In this document: one piece after another, positions 16,066 through 24,389 of the stretch
Numbering within the stretch: position 1 is the first letter of the stretch
How the letters are laid out: each line of letters begins with the position of its first letter
NCBI GenBank assembly: GCA_903872505.1
Contig: CAIQKV010000042.1
Span: 65,139 to 123,007, forward strand
Reading direction: 5' to 3'
Source: an uncultured Opitutia bacterium
GTDB lineage: Bacteria > Verrucomicrobiota > Verrucomicrobiia > Opitutales > Opitutaceae
Length of the DNA stretch: 57,869 nucleotides
Translations under genes and position numbers: made by a program
Notes under the pieces: generated by a model
What the model saw: the letters and a program-made list of their open reading frames with translations, nothing else
Told to the model about the DNA's origin: nothing
Database searches by the model: none

Positions 16066-16869
16066 ATGCTGCTTCAAGACCGCGTCGCCCTCATCACCGG
16101 AGCCGCCTCCGGCATCGGCAAGGCCTCCGCCCGCCTCTTCGCCCGCGAGGGCGCCAAGGTGCTCATCGCCGACCTCGACGAGGCCAACGGCCGCGCCGTC
16201 GCCGCCGAAATCACCGCCGCCGGCGGCACGGCGCAGTTTGTCCCGACGGATGTTTCCAAGGCCGCCGACGCCGCCCGCGCCGTCGCCGCCGCCGTCTCGG
16301 CCTGGGGCCGGCTCGACATCCTCTACAACAACGCCGCCCCCACCCGCCTCTGCAACGAGCGCGACCGCGCGGTGCACGAGCTGGATGAGGCGGTCTGGGA
16401 CACGATGATCAACGTCGCGCTCAAGGGCGTGTTCCTCATGTCGAAGCACGCGCTGCCGGTGATGATGCGCCAAAAACGCGGCGTGATCCTCAACACGGCC
16501 ACCATCAACGCGCTCATGGCCGAGCCGGGCGTGGACAGTTACACCGCGGCCAAGGGCGGCGTGGTGGCGCTCACGCGTTCCATGGCGCTCAATTACGCCA
16601 AGCACGGCATCCGGGTGAACACCATCAGTCCCGGCTACGTCATGACCGAGTGCCAGGAAAGCTGGGCCAAGGATCCCGCCGCGCGCGCCGCCGCCGAGGC
16701 GCTGCACCTCACGCGGCTCGGCCGGCCCGAGGACATCGCCGGCCTCGCACTCTTCCTCGCCAGCGACCAGGCGGAATTCATGACCGGCAGCAACGTGGTC
16801 ATCGACGGCGGGTTCACCGTCTTCAAGGCCCCGCCCGCCACCGGGACTTTCTTCCGGCCGGAGGCGTAA
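16066..16869 (+). CDS. Short-chain dehydrogenase/reductase (SDR)
   Basis: A 267-residue classical SDR. Cofactor site TGAASGIGKASA, the Asp of IADLDEANGR (suggesting NAD(H) preference), NNAAP, and the catalytic YTAAK are present, followed by NTISPGYVMTE. The usual catalytic Ser two residues into the SS motif is replaced: the strand reads ILNTATINAL, leaving Thr. The C-terminus ends with the FMTGSNVVIDGGFT family motif. Substrate unknown. It follows the sigma-operon terminator and starts a new unit. Confidence 0.87.
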   Translation: MLLQDRVALITGAASGIGKASARLFAREGAKVLIADLDEANGRAVAAEITAAGGTAQFVPTDVSKAADAARAVAAAVSAWGRLDILYNNAAPTRLCNERDRAVHELDEAVWDTMINVALKGVFLMSKHALPVMMRQKRGVILNTATINALMAEPGVDSYTAAKGGVVALTRSMALNYAKHGIRVNTISPGYVMTECQESWAKDPAARAAAEALHLTRLGRPEDIAGLALFLASDQAEFMTGSNVVIDGGFTVFKAPPATGTFFRPEA

Positions 16870-16910
16870 GCTGGCTTGAGCCACGGCGCACGGCCTGCTC
16901 TCGTCGCGGC

Positions 16911-17984
16911 GTGTCCCGCCCCGCCACCTCCGACTCCGTTGATCCCGCCGCCCCGCCGCGCACCTGCCGGAACTGCGCGGCACCCCTGACCGGGCCGTTC
17001 TGTGCCAGCTGCGGCCAGCACGACGTCGATTACCACCGCTCGTTCCACTACCTCATCCACGACCTGCTCGAGAACGTCTTTCACTTCGAGGGCAAGTTCT
17101 TCGTCACCGTGGCCTGGCTGCTGGCCAAACCCGGCCGCATCACCGTCGAATTCCTCGCCGGCCGCCGCGCCAGCCAGCTGAACCCGCTGCGCTTCTATAT
17201 CTTTGTCAGCGTCCTGTTCTTCCTCGGCCTGGCGCTCCTCAACCACGGCCACGTGATCGACATCCCGCGCAAGCAGGTGGCCGAGCTGCAGCTCGATCTT
17301 GGCAAGCAGGTGCAGAAAGCGAACACCCTCACCACGGACTTCACCCCCGCGGAAAAAGCCGAGCTCGTCCGGCGCCTAGCCGAGGCCGCCAAGTCCGACG
17401 GGGTTTTTGACCGGGAAACGGTGATTACCTCAATCCGGGAAGCGCGCAAAGCCGTGGAGGCCGCCCCCGCCGCGCCCGCGCGGAAGGGCGCCACGACCAA
17501 GGTGCATATCGACCGCTCCTCGTCCCTCGGCCAGAACCTCGCCCGCAAGCTCGGCTCGGGCGAACTCACCCTCACCGACATCTGGGACGCCCTCGAGCAC
17601 CGCATCCCGACGCTGCTGTTCCTCGGCGTCCCGCTGTTCGCGCTGCTGCTGAAAATCATCTCCCTCCGTTCGGGCAGGTTCTACGTCGAGCACCTCATTT
17701 TCTCCCTCCACCTGCACACCTGGCTGTTCCTCGTGTTCATGGTGGGCAACGGCTACCTGAAGCTCGCCGCGCTCGGGCCCGGCTGGCTCGCCAGCTTCCT
17801 CGGCTGGGCGCTCGCGCTCTGGGCCGGGTGGTACATATTCCGCTCGTTCCGCGTCGTGTACGGCCAGGGTCGCGTCAAGACCGCCGTGAAGATCGCCCTG
17901 CTCGGGTTCGCCCACTTCTTTGCGCTGCTCTTCCTGGCGTTCACGCTCCTGTCCGCCACCGTGGCCTGGCTGGCGTACGAGTGA
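16911..17984 (+). CDS. DUF3667 membrane protein with N-terminal zinc ribbon
   Basis: A 357-residue protein. An N-terminal zinc ribbon (CRNCAAPLTGPFCASC) precedes the conserved DUF3667 segment GQHDVDYHRSFHYLIHDLLENVFHFE and FVTVAWLLAKPGRITVEFLAGRR. Five probable transmembrane helices occur, one near FYIFVSVLFFLGLALL and four after residue 230. The central soluble loop (about 110 residues) lies between the first helix and the rest. Function of the family is not known to me. The start is a GTG giving VSRPATSDS; it lies 41 bases after the SDR stop. Confidence 0.78.
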   Translation: MSRPATSDSVDPAAPPRTCRNCAAPLTGPFCASCGQHDVDYHRSFHYLIHDLLENVFHFEGKFFVTVAWLLAKPGRITVEFLAGRRASQLNPLRFYIFVSVLFFLGLALLNHGHVIDIPRKQVAELQLDLGKQVQKANTLTTDFTPAEKAELVRRLAEAAKSDGVFDRETVITSIREARKAVEAAPAAPARKGATTKVHIDRSSSLGQNLARKLGSGELTLTDIWDALEHRIPTLLFLGVPLFALLLKIISLRSGRFYVEHLIFSLHLHTWLFLVFMVGNGYLKLAALGPGWLASFLGWALALWAGWYIFRSFRVVYGQGRVKTAVKIALLGFAHFFALLFLAFTLLSATVAWLAYE

Positions 17985-18055
17985 TTTTCGCGGAACCCGG
18001 CCCGGCCGGGGGGAGACTCAGCATCCGTCCCGCCGGGTTGTGCGTAAGGAATCAT

Positions 18056-18085
18056 TGTAACTTTTCTGCGTCATCCCGGGTCTTT
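18056..18085 (+). promoter_or_regulatory. Candidate ECF-type promoter upstream of the MFS gene
   Basis: TGTAAC at 18056-18061 is followed after 18 bases by GTCTTT at 18080-18085. It closely resembles the pair upstream of the window's ECF sigma gene (13318). An overlapping alternative, GGAATC-N15-CGTCAT (from 18049), also has ECF-like shape. The first rightward ORF is the 27-codon one at 18144, then the MFS gene. Confidence 0.4.
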
Positions 18086-18143
18086 CAGTTGCTAAAACCA
18101 CAGTATCGATTTCATCTGATCCTTTACTCGACCTTTCCCTGCC

Positions 18144-18227
18144 ATGATCGCACCCGTCATCGTCATCTTCCTTCTTACCGCCCTCGTGGCGTCCGAACCC
18201 TCTCACCCGGGTGGCGGGGATAGTTAA
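18144..18227 (+). CDS. Possible 27-residue hydrophobic peptide
   Basis: ATG to TAA gives one hydrophobic helix (MIAPVIVIFLLTALVAS) and a polar tail (EPSHPGGGDS). It lies 59 bases after the candidate ECF promoter. There is no convincing ribosome-binding site, and such short frames arise by chance. It is listed because small membrane peptides are easily missed and because of its position. Confidence 0.22.
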   Translation: MIAPVIVIFLLTALVASEPSHPGGGDS

Positions 18228-18328
18228 CTGGCTGGTGGTATTGGTTTTGTGGCTTTTGTTGGCCTGCGGGACTCGACCGGTTACTTGCGCCCGGGGTCTT
18301 TTTGCCCTGCGCTGAGGGTCGTTCCCAC

Positions 18329-19543
18329 GTGAAGCCACCCCATTTCCTGCGCGCCCTCTCCTCGCCCAACTACCGGAGGTATTTTGCCGGCCAGTGCGTC
18401 TCCTTGATGGGCAATTGGATGACGACGACGGCCGCGCTCTGGTTGGTCTACCAGCTGTCCGGCGACCCGTGGCACGTCGGGCTCGTCGGCTTCGCGAGCC
18501 AGATTCCGGTGCTGGTTCTGGCCCCGTTTGCCGGGGTGTGGATTGACCGCCAGGATGCGCTGCGGATCGTGCGGCTGACCCAGGTCCTCGCGATGCTGCA
18601 ATCCGCCGCGCTGGCCGGGCTGACGCTCACGGGCCACATGACGGTGGCCCGGCTCATCACGCTTTCGTTCGCGCAGGGCCTGATCAACGCCCTCGACTGG
18701 CCCGCGCGCCAGACGCTCACCTACCCGCTCGCGGGCGACCGGGCGCTGCTTGAGAACGTGATCGTGCTCAATTCGATCACGTTCAACCTCGCCCGGCTCA
18801 TCGGCCCGGCCGTCGCGGGTTTCGTCATCGCGGCCGTCGGGCCGGGCTGGTGCTTCGCGGTCGACACGGTCAGCTACGTGGCGGTGCTGGTCGCGCTGGC
18901 CGGCGTGCGGCTGCCACCCCCGGCCGGCCGCACGAGCGAGGCACACCCGCTGGCCGACCTGCGCGAGGGCGTGCGCTACGCCTGGCACCACCCGGCGCTG
19001 CGACGCGTGCTGCTCATGGTGCCCGTCATCGGGCTCGCGGGCTTCGCCCACAGCATCCTCGCCCCGGTGTTTGCGGAGACCATCTTCCACGGCGACGCGC
19101 GCACCCTCGGGTTCCTCATGTCCGCCACCGGGATCGGCGCGCTCGTCGCCGGCCTGAGCCTGACACTGCGCACCTCGCCGACCGGGCTGGAGCGGATCGT
19201 CGCGCTCGGGGCGGCCATCGGCGGCGCCGGCCTGGTGGGCATCGCGGTCGCGCCCTCGTTTGCCTTCGCCCTGCCCTGCTTCGCCGCGGCCGGCGCGGGC
19301 GGCGTGCTCGTCATGGCCTCAAGCAACACCCTCCTGCAGGCCACCGTCGACCATGACAAGCGGGGTCGCGTCATGAGCCTGTTCTCGATGGGCCAGAGCC
19401 TGTTTCCGCTCGGCTGCCTCCTGACCGGCGCGGCCGCGTCCGCTTTTGGCGCCCCGCTGGCGGTCGCCGTCTGCGGTGCCGTGTGCCTCGTCGCCGCGGC
19501 GGTATTTGCAAGGGGCGGGGTGGTCCCGCGCCCGCCCGCCTGA
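18329..19543 (+). CDS. MFS transporter, MFS_3/enterobactin exporter-like family
   Basis: A 404-residue major facilitator protein with about 12 hydrophobic helices. The N-terminal segment FLRALSSPNYRRYFAGQCVSLMGNWM is typical of the MFS_3 (EntS-like, 'transmembrane secretion effector') family, and loop 2-3 has FAGVWIDRQDALRIVRLTQ with the family D-R motif. Such proteins usually export small molecules; the substrate is not shown. GTG at 18329 is preferred over TTG at 18302 because it starts just before the conserved segment. It stands immediately upstream of a REPIN-like repeat and the lipid block. Confidence 0.85.
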   Translation: MKPPHFLRALSSPNYRRYFAGQCVSLMGNWMTTTAALWLVYQLSGDPWHVGLVGFASQIPVLVLAPFAGVWIDRQDALRIVRLTQVLAMLQSAALAGLTLTGHMTVARLITLSFAQGLINALDWPARQTLTYPLAGDRALLENVIVLNSITFNLARLIGPAVAGFVIAAVGPGWCFAVDTVSYVAVLVALAGVRLPPPAGRTSEAHPLADLREGVRYAWHHPALRRVLLMVPVIGLAGFAHSILAPVFAETIFHGDARTLGFLMSATGIGALVAGLSLTLRTSPTGLERIVALGAAIGGAGLVGIAVAPSFAFALPCFAAAGAGGVLVMASSNTLLQATVDHDKRGRVMSLFSMGQSLFPLGCLLTGAAASAFGAPLAVAVCGAVCLVAAAVFARGGVVPRPPA

Positions 19544-19582
19544 CCATTGCTCGGGTCTCCCGCCCGTGATTCCGATCTTCCC

Positions 19583-19646
19583 GTAGCTACGAGCGCCAGC
19601 GAGTGGAATTCCGCCCAATCGGCCACTCGCTGGCGCTCGTAGCTAC
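19583..19646. repeat. REPIN-like inverted repeat A (GTAG...CTAC, stem GAGCGCCAGCGAGTGG)
   Basis: Two perfect 24-base arms (19583-19606 and 19623-19646) flank a 16-base centre. The outer ends are GTAG and CTAC. It lies in the 231-base gap between the MFS and desaturase genes. It shares its terminal tetranucleotides and architecture, but not its stem sequence, with repeats at 45451, 48000 and 48846. Confidence 0.8.
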
Positions 19647-19728
19647 CCAAAGCTGATCCCTGCCGCGCGCAGAGCGCACGGCCCACCCAAAACCGGCCAC
19701 GCCCGCCACTTTCCGGCATCCCACCTGC

Positions 19729-19756
19729 TTGCTCACGCGTAAACACGGAGTATCCT
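19729..19756 (+). promoter_or_regulatory. Possible sigma-70 promoter for the lipid block
   Basis: TTGCTC (19729-19734), a 16-base spacer and TATCCT (19751-19756) sit about 19 bases before the desaturase ATG. Matches to consensus are four of six in each box, so this is suggestive only. Confidence 0.3.
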
Positions 19757-19774
19757 TCCCTTTCCGCGCCTCTG

Positions 19775-20803
19775 ATGTCCCGTCCGCTCCCCTCCACTTC
19801 CCCGCACCGCCGCGCGCTCGCCGCGCTGGTGCAGTGGTTTGACGCCGACCACGCGCCCGGCGGGGCCGAAAAGATCCGCGCCGAGCCCGACGGTGTGGAA
19901 TGGGTCCGCTGCATTCCCTTCCTCATTCTGCACGCGGGCTGCCTGATCGTGCTGTGGGCCGGCTGGAGCCCCGTCGCGGTCGGGACCGCCGTGGCGCTCT
20001 ATTTCGCCCGGATGTTCGCGGTGACTGGCATTTACCACCGCTATTTTTCCCACAAGACGTACCGCACCTCGCGCGCCGGCCAGTTTCTGCTGGGGCTGTG
20101 GGGGGCGACGGCGGTGCAGCGCGGCGCGCTGTGGTGGGCCTACCACCACCGCAACCACCACCAGCACGCCGACGGGCCGGACGATGTCCACTCGCCCCAC
20201 GTGCATGGTTTCTGGTGGTCGCACCTCGGCTGGATCACCAGCCGCCGCAATTTCCCAACCGATTACTCGAAGATCCGCGATCTCGAGAAATTTCCCGAGC
20301 TCGTGTGGCTGAACCGGTTCGATACCGTCGTGCCGATTCTCTTCGCGACCGCGCTCTGGGGCGCCGGCTGGCTGCTCGAGCGCCACGCGCCCGGCCTGCA
20401 CACCACGCGCTGGCAGCTGCTCGGCTGGGGCTTCTTCGTCAGCACGACCTGCCTCTTTCACGGCACGTCCTGCATCAACTCCCTCGCGCACCTGCTGGGT
20501 CGCCGGCGCTTCCCGACCGCCGACGCTTCGCGCAACAGCTGGATCCTCGCGCTTATCACCCTCGGCGAAGGCTGGCACAACAACCACCACCGCTACATGC
20601 ATGCGACCCGCCAGGGCTTCTATTGGTGGGAATTCGATCCCACCTACTACGGGCTGAAACTGCTCTCGTTCACCGGCCTCATCTGGGACCTGCGGCCTGT
20701 GCCGGCGTCCGTGCTGGCCGAGGCCGCGGCGGCCGGCCGGGTCGCCGCCCCAGCCCGGCCCGGTGGCGCGGGGATTGAATCCGCACCCCCCTCCTGCGCG
20801 TAA
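19775..20803 (+). CDS. Membrane acyl-CoA/acyl-lipid desaturase (delta-9 type)
   Basis: A 342-residue integral membrane di-iron desaturase. The three histidine boxes are complete: HRYFSH, HHRNHHQH and HNNHH (in GEGWHNNHHRYMHATRQ). Hydrophobic pairs lie before and after the first two boxes, and FDPTYYGLKLLSFTGLIWDL is typical of the stearoyl-CoA/delta-9 desaturase C-terminus. It should introduce a double bond in saturated acyl chains, giving the substrate for the methyltransferases encoded downstream. It is first of eight co-directional genes with short gaps; its stop is 10 bases from the next ATG. Confidence 0.9.
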   Translation: MSRPLPSTSPHRRALAALVQWFDADHAPGGAEKIRAEPDGVEWVRCIPFLILHAGCLIVLWAGWSPVAVGTAVALYFARMFAVTGIYHRYFSHKTYRTSRAGQFLLGLWGATAVQRGALWWAYHHRNHHQHADGPDDVHSPHVHGFWWSHLGWITSRRNFPTDYSKIRDLEKFPELVWLNRFDTVVPILFATALWGAGWLLERHAPGLHTTRWQLLGWGFFVSTTCLFHGTSCINSLAHLLGRRRFPTADASRNSWILALITLGEGWHNNHHRYMHATRQGFYWWEFDPTYYGLKLLSFTGLIWDLRPVPASVLAEAAAAGRVAAPARPGGAGIESAPPSCA

Positions 20804-20813
20804 TCAGGGCTCC

Positions 20814-22100
20814 ATGGCTAAACTCGCGATCATCGGCACCGGCATCACCGGCCTCGGCTGCGCCCATTTCCTCCACCGGCAGTTCGACCTCACGCTGTTC
20901 GAGTCGGCTGACTATGCCGGCGGCCACACCAACACGGTCACCGTCGCCGAACCCGGCACCGGCCGGCCGGTGCCCATCGACACCGGGTTCATGGTGTTCA
21001 ACCACGTCACCTACCCGCTGCTCACCCGGCTGTTCCGTGAGCTGGCGGTGCCAACCAAGCCGACCCGGATGTCTTTCAGCGTGCGCCATGCCGGCAGCGG
21101 CCTCGAGTTCGCCGGCTCCTCGCTCAACCACCTCTTCGCCCAGCGCCGCAATCTCCTCCGGCCGCGTTTCTACCGGATGCTCGCCGCTGTCAGCCGCTTC
21201 AATCGCGAGGCGGTCGCCGCGCTCGACGATCCCGCGGTGGCGGCCGAGACCCTCGGCGACTACGTCCGGCGCCGCGGCTACGGGGAGGATTTTTTCAACC
21301 TCTACCTCGTGCCGATGAGCTCCGCGGTCTGGAGCACGCCGCCCGAGCTGATGCTGGCCTTCCCCGCGACCTCCCTGCTGCGCTTCTTCCACAACCACGG
21401 TTTTCTCGGCCTCGACACCCAGCACCAGTGGTGGACCGTGGACGGCGGCGCGCAAACCTACGTCGCGAAGATCTCCGCGCCGTGGCGCGACCGGCTCCGG
21501 CTCGGCTCGGCCGCCACCCGCATCGTGCGCTCGCCGCGCGGCGTGACCGTGCTGACCTCCACCGGCACCGCGCACCAGTTCGACCAGGTCATCCTCGCCT
21601 GCCACGGCGACCAGGCGCTGCGGCTGCTGGTCGAGCCCACGGCGGACGAGGCCCGCCTGCTGGGCGAGTTCAAGTACCAGCCCAACACCGCGACCGTGCA
21701 CACCGACACGAGCGTCATGCCCCGCACCCGCCTCGCGTGGTCGAGCTGGAACTACGAGATCAACCGCGACCCCGCCGGCCGCATCTCCGCCGCCACCCAT
21801 TACTGGATGAACTCGCTGCAGGGTGTCTCGGACCGCGAGAACTATTTCGTCACCATCAACCGGCCCGAGGCCATCGCCCCGGACAAGGTCCTCCGCCGCA
21901 TCGCCTACGAACACCCGCTCTTCAGCCTCGGCGCGCTGCACGCCCAGGCCGGGCTGCCCGCGCTCAACGCCGCCGCCCGCGGCACGACCGGGACGTTCTT
22001 CGCCGGCGCGTGGCAGCGTTACGGCTTTCACGAGGACGGCCTGCTGAGCGCCTACAACCTCAGCGCCCAGCTCCTCGGCCGCGACCCGTGGCCGGCGTGA
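20814..22100 (+). CDS. FAD-dependent amine-oxidase-like oxidoreductase (COG2907 type)
   Basis: A 428-residue flavoprotein. The N-terminus KLAIIGTGITGLGCAHFL is a GxGxxG dinucleotide fold ending in FESADYAGGHTNTV; the C-terminal FAD segment is GTFFAGAWQRYGFHEDGLLSA. The VDGGAQTYVAKI and SSWNYEINRD segments are typical of the 'predicted NAD/FAD-binding' family nearly always encoded next to DUF1365 and CFA-synthase genes. In related clusters flavoproteins of this type act on modified acyl chains, so a desaturase or reductase acting on the lipid is likely, but its reaction here is inference. Confidence 0.88.
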   Translation: MAKLAIIGTGITGLGCAHFLHRQFDLTLFESADYAGGHTNTVTVAEPGTGRPVPIDTGFMVFNHVTYPLLTRLFRELAVPTKPTRMSFSVRHAGSGLEFAGSSLNHLFAQRRNLLRPRFYRMLAAVSRFNREAVAALDDPAVAAETLGDYVRRRGYGEDFFNLYLVPMSSAVWSTPPELMLAFPATSLLRFFHNHGFLGLDTQHQWWTVDGGAQTYVAKISAPWRDRLRLGSAATRIVRSPRGVTVLTSTGTAHQFDQVILACHGDQALRLLVEPTADEARLLGEFKYQPNTATVHTDTSVMPRTRLAWSSWNYEINRDPAGRISAATHYWMNSLQGVSDRENYFVTINRPEAIAPDKVLRRIAYEHPLFSLGALHAQAGLPALNAAARGTTGTFFAGAWQRYGFHEDGLLSAYNLSAQLLGRDPWPA

Positions 22101-22173
22101 ACCCGGCGCGATTGCTGCGTCCATGCCCCCGCCTTGCCCGTAGCAACCCTGCCGCCATGATGCCACCCGCCGC

Positions 22174-23034
22174 ATGAATTCCTGCCTTTACGAGTGCCAC
22201 ATCATGCACGCGCGCTTCGCCCCGCGCCCGCACCGCTTTCTCTACCGGATCTTCCTGTTCGCGATCGACCTCGACGAACTCGATGCGCTGCACCGAGGGC
22301 TGGCGCTCTTTTCCGTCAACCGCGCCAACTTCTATTCCTTCCGCGAACGGGACTTCCTGCCAACGAGCGAGCCCGTCCACAACGGCTCGCCCGAAACGTC
22401 CCCGCCAGCTGGCCGCCTCAAGGCCCGCGTCACCGCCTTTCTCGCCGCCCGCGGCGTCGACCTCGCCGGCGGCCGCGTCCTGCTGGTCACCCTGCCGCGC
22501 GTCCTCGGCTACCTGTTCAATCCCGTGTCGTTTTACTTCTGCTACGACCGGGCCGGCACGCCCGTCGCCGCCCTTGCCGAGGTCACCAACACCTTCAAGG
22601 AAATGAAGCCGTACTTTCTCGGGCCTGCGACCCGGGCCGCGGCCGATGGCGCGTTCCGCCTCCGCACGCCCAAGCATTTCTACGTCTCACCCTACACGGA
22701 CGTGGACGTGGACTTCGACTTCACCCTGCGGGCACCCGCGGACCAGCTCGCGGTCCAAATCGACGACTACCTCGGGGCCGACCGCACGCTCACCAGCACC
22801 CTCACCGGCCCGCGCCGCGAACTCACCGGCGCCCGGCTGGCCTGGTATGCGGTGAAATACCCGCTGATCACCCTCCGGATCATCGCGCTGATCCACTGGC
22901 ACGCCTGCCGGCTCTGGCTGAAGCGTGTTCCGTGGTTCGCCAAGGCTGCCCGCCCCGCCGACCAGCGCGGCCTCTACCGTCCGCATTCCTCGCTCGCCCC
23001 CGCCGCCAACTCTCCCGCCACCTCCCATCTTTAA
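22174..23034 (+). CDS. DUF1365 family protein
   Basis: A 286-residue protein of the DUF1365 family (COG3496). Readable family segments are HARFAPRPHRFLYRIFLFAIDLDEL, RVLLVTLPRVLGYLFNPVSFYFCYD, ALAEVTNTFKEMKPYFL, KHFYVSPYTDVDVDFDFTL and LAWYAVKYPLITLRIIALIHWHACRLWLK. The family is consistently found between an FAD oxidoreductase and a CFA-synthase homologue, as here, and is thought to take part in lipid modification; no biochemical activity is established to my knowledge. The fold has no obvious catalytic signature. The ATG follows the FAD gene by 73 bases. Confidence 0.88.
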   Translation: MNSCLYECHIMHARFAPRPHRFLYRIFLFAIDLDELDALHRGLALFSVNRANFYSFRERDFLPTSEPVHNGSPETSPPAGRLKARVTAFLAARGVDLAGGRVLLVTLPRVLGYLFNPVSFYFCYDRAGTPVAALAEVTNTFKEMKPYFLGPATRAAADGAFRLRTPKHFYVSPYTDVDVDFDFTLRAPADQLAVQIDDYLGADRTLTSTLTGPRRELTGARLAWYAVKYPLITLRIIALIHWHACRLWLKRVPWFAKAARPADQRGLYRPHSSLAPAANSPATSHL

Positions 23035-23052
23035 ACGAACAATTGCCACGCC

Positions 23053-23076
23053 ATAGTCCCGTCGCAGCGGGACGTA
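23053..23076. repeat. Possible solo REP-like hairpin
   Basis: GTCCCG-TCGCAG-CGGGAC (23056-23073) forms a 6-bp stem, preceded by ATAG and followed by GTAG. It may be a degenerate single copy of the GTAG repeats or a simple hairpin; it sits 20 bases before the CFA-synthase-like ATG. Confidence 0.3.
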
Positions 23077-23092
23077 GGCGGGCCGACCCAGC

Positions 23093-24376
23093 ATGAACCC
23101 TCCCTCCTCCTCCCCGGCCCTGGCCGGCTTCGCCCGCGCGCCCGGCGCCTCCTTCGAGCAGCGCGCCGTCCTCGGCGCCCTGGCTGCGATGCCCCGCGGC
23201 CGCCTCCGCCTCGAGCTGCCCGGCGGCGCCGCGGCCGAGTTCGGCGCGGGCGCCGAGCGCCTGCCGCTCGACCTGCCCACGACCGCCAACATCCGCGTGC
23301 TCCGGCCGGCGTTCTTCAAGAAATGTTTCTGGGCCGGCGACATCGGCTTCGCCGAGTCCTTCATCGACGGCGACTGGGAGACGCCGGACATCGCGGCGGT
23401 CGTCGCCTGGTTCATCCTGAACGTCGAGCACGCACCCACGCTGTCCGGCTCGCAACGGGCCCGCTCGTTCGCGCTCAACTTCCTGCGCCTGGCCAACCGC
23501 GCCGGCCACCTACTCCGGCCCAATTCCCGCGCCACGGCGCGCCGCAACATCCGCGAGCACTACGACCTCTCCAACGACTTCTTCGCGCTCTTCCTCGATC
23601 CATCGATGATGTACTCGGGCGCGCACTGGCCCCGGCCCGGCCTCACCCTCGCGGAGGCCCAGCGCGAGAAAAACGACGCGCTGTGCCGCAAGCTCCGGCT
23701 CACCCCCGCCGACCACGTGCTCGAGATCGGCAGCGGCTGGGGCGGCTGGTCGCTCCACGCGGCGCAAACCTACGGCTGCCGCGTCACCACCGTCACCATC
23801 TCGCAGCAGCAGTTCGACCTGGCGACCGCGCGGGTCGCCGCGGCCGGGCTCGCGGACCGCGTGGACGTGCAGCTGCGCGACTACCGGGACCTCGCCGGCC
23901 GCTTCGACAAGGTCGTCTCGATCGAGATGATGGAGGCCATCGGCCACCGCTACCTGCCGGCGTTCTGCGCCACGCTGGACCGCGTGCTCAAGCCGGACGG
24001 CCTGCTCGCGCTCCAGTTCATCACCTGCCCGGACGGCCGCTACGACGAGTTCCGCCGCGGCGTGGACTTCATCCAGAAGCACATCTTCCCGGGCTCGCTG
24101 CTGCTCTCCCTCAACCGCGTCAACGACCAGCTCACCCGCGCCGGCGGCTTCGTGCTCCACGGCGTCGAGGATCACGGCCACGACTACGTGCCGACCCTCC
24201 GCGCGTGGCACGAAAACTTCCGCGCGCGGCTCGCCGAGGTCCGCGCGCTCGGGTTCGACGACCGCTTCATCCGCAAGTGGAGCTACTACCTCGGCTACTG
24301 CGAGGCCGCCTTCGCCCTGCGGAACATCTCCGTCGTCCAGACGCTGCACACGCGGGCCAATAACATTTCGTTCTGA
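23093..24376 (+). CDS. Cyclopropane-fatty-acyl-phospholipid synthase family methyltransferase (altered carbonate site)
   Basis: A 427-residue SAM-dependent acyl-lipid methyltransferase of the CFA family. An N-terminal lipid-binding domain (GDIGFAESFIDGDWETPDI) precedes HYDLSNDFFALFLDPSMMYS and the SAM motif VLEIGSGWGGWS (209-220). Compared from memory with E. coli Cfa, the carbonate-binding Cys139 (YSCAYW) is Gly176 here (YSGAHW) and His266 is Gln308 (LALQFI). Glu281 and Tyr365 correspond to the retained Glu239 and Tyr317. Loss of two carbonate ligands suggests a methyl or methylene branch product rather than a plain cyclopropane ring. Neighbours support action on unsaturated phospholipid chains. 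Confidence 0.87.
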   Translation: MNPPSSSPALAGFARAPGASFEQRAVLGALAAMPRGRLRLELPGGAAAEFGAGAERLPLDLPTTANIRVLRPAFFKKCFWAGDIGFAESFIDGDWETPDIAAVVAWFILNVEHAPTLSGSQRARSFALNFLRLANRAGHLLRPNSRATARRNIREHYDLSNDFFALFLDPSMMYSGAHWPRPGLTLAEAQREKNDALCRKLRLTPADHVLEIGSGWGGWSLHAAQTYGCRVTTVTISQQQFDLATARVAAAGLADRVDVQLRDYRDLAGRFDKVVSIEMMEAIGHRYLPAFCATLDRVLKPDGLLALQFITCPDGRYDEFRRGVDFIQKHIFPGSLLLSLNRVNDQLTRAGGFVLHGVEDHGHDYVPTLRAWHENFRARLAEVRALGFDDRFIRKWSYYLGYCEAAFALRNISVVQTLHTRANNISF

Positions 24377-24389
24377 ACCCGCCCGCACC

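Larger units (their letters stand above)
17985..18328. other. 344-base gap without a confident gene; mixed, lower G+C
   Basis: The gap between the DUF3667 and MFS genes holds a candidate ECF promoter (18056-18085), a possible 27-codon hydrophobic ORF from ATG 18144 to the stop at 18225-18227 (opening MIAPVIVIFLLTALVAS), and an AT-richer stretch (18221-18260) ending in a tRNA-3'-end-like sequence on the minus strand (18259-18280). None of these is certain. No rho-independent terminator is clear. Confidence 0.5.
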
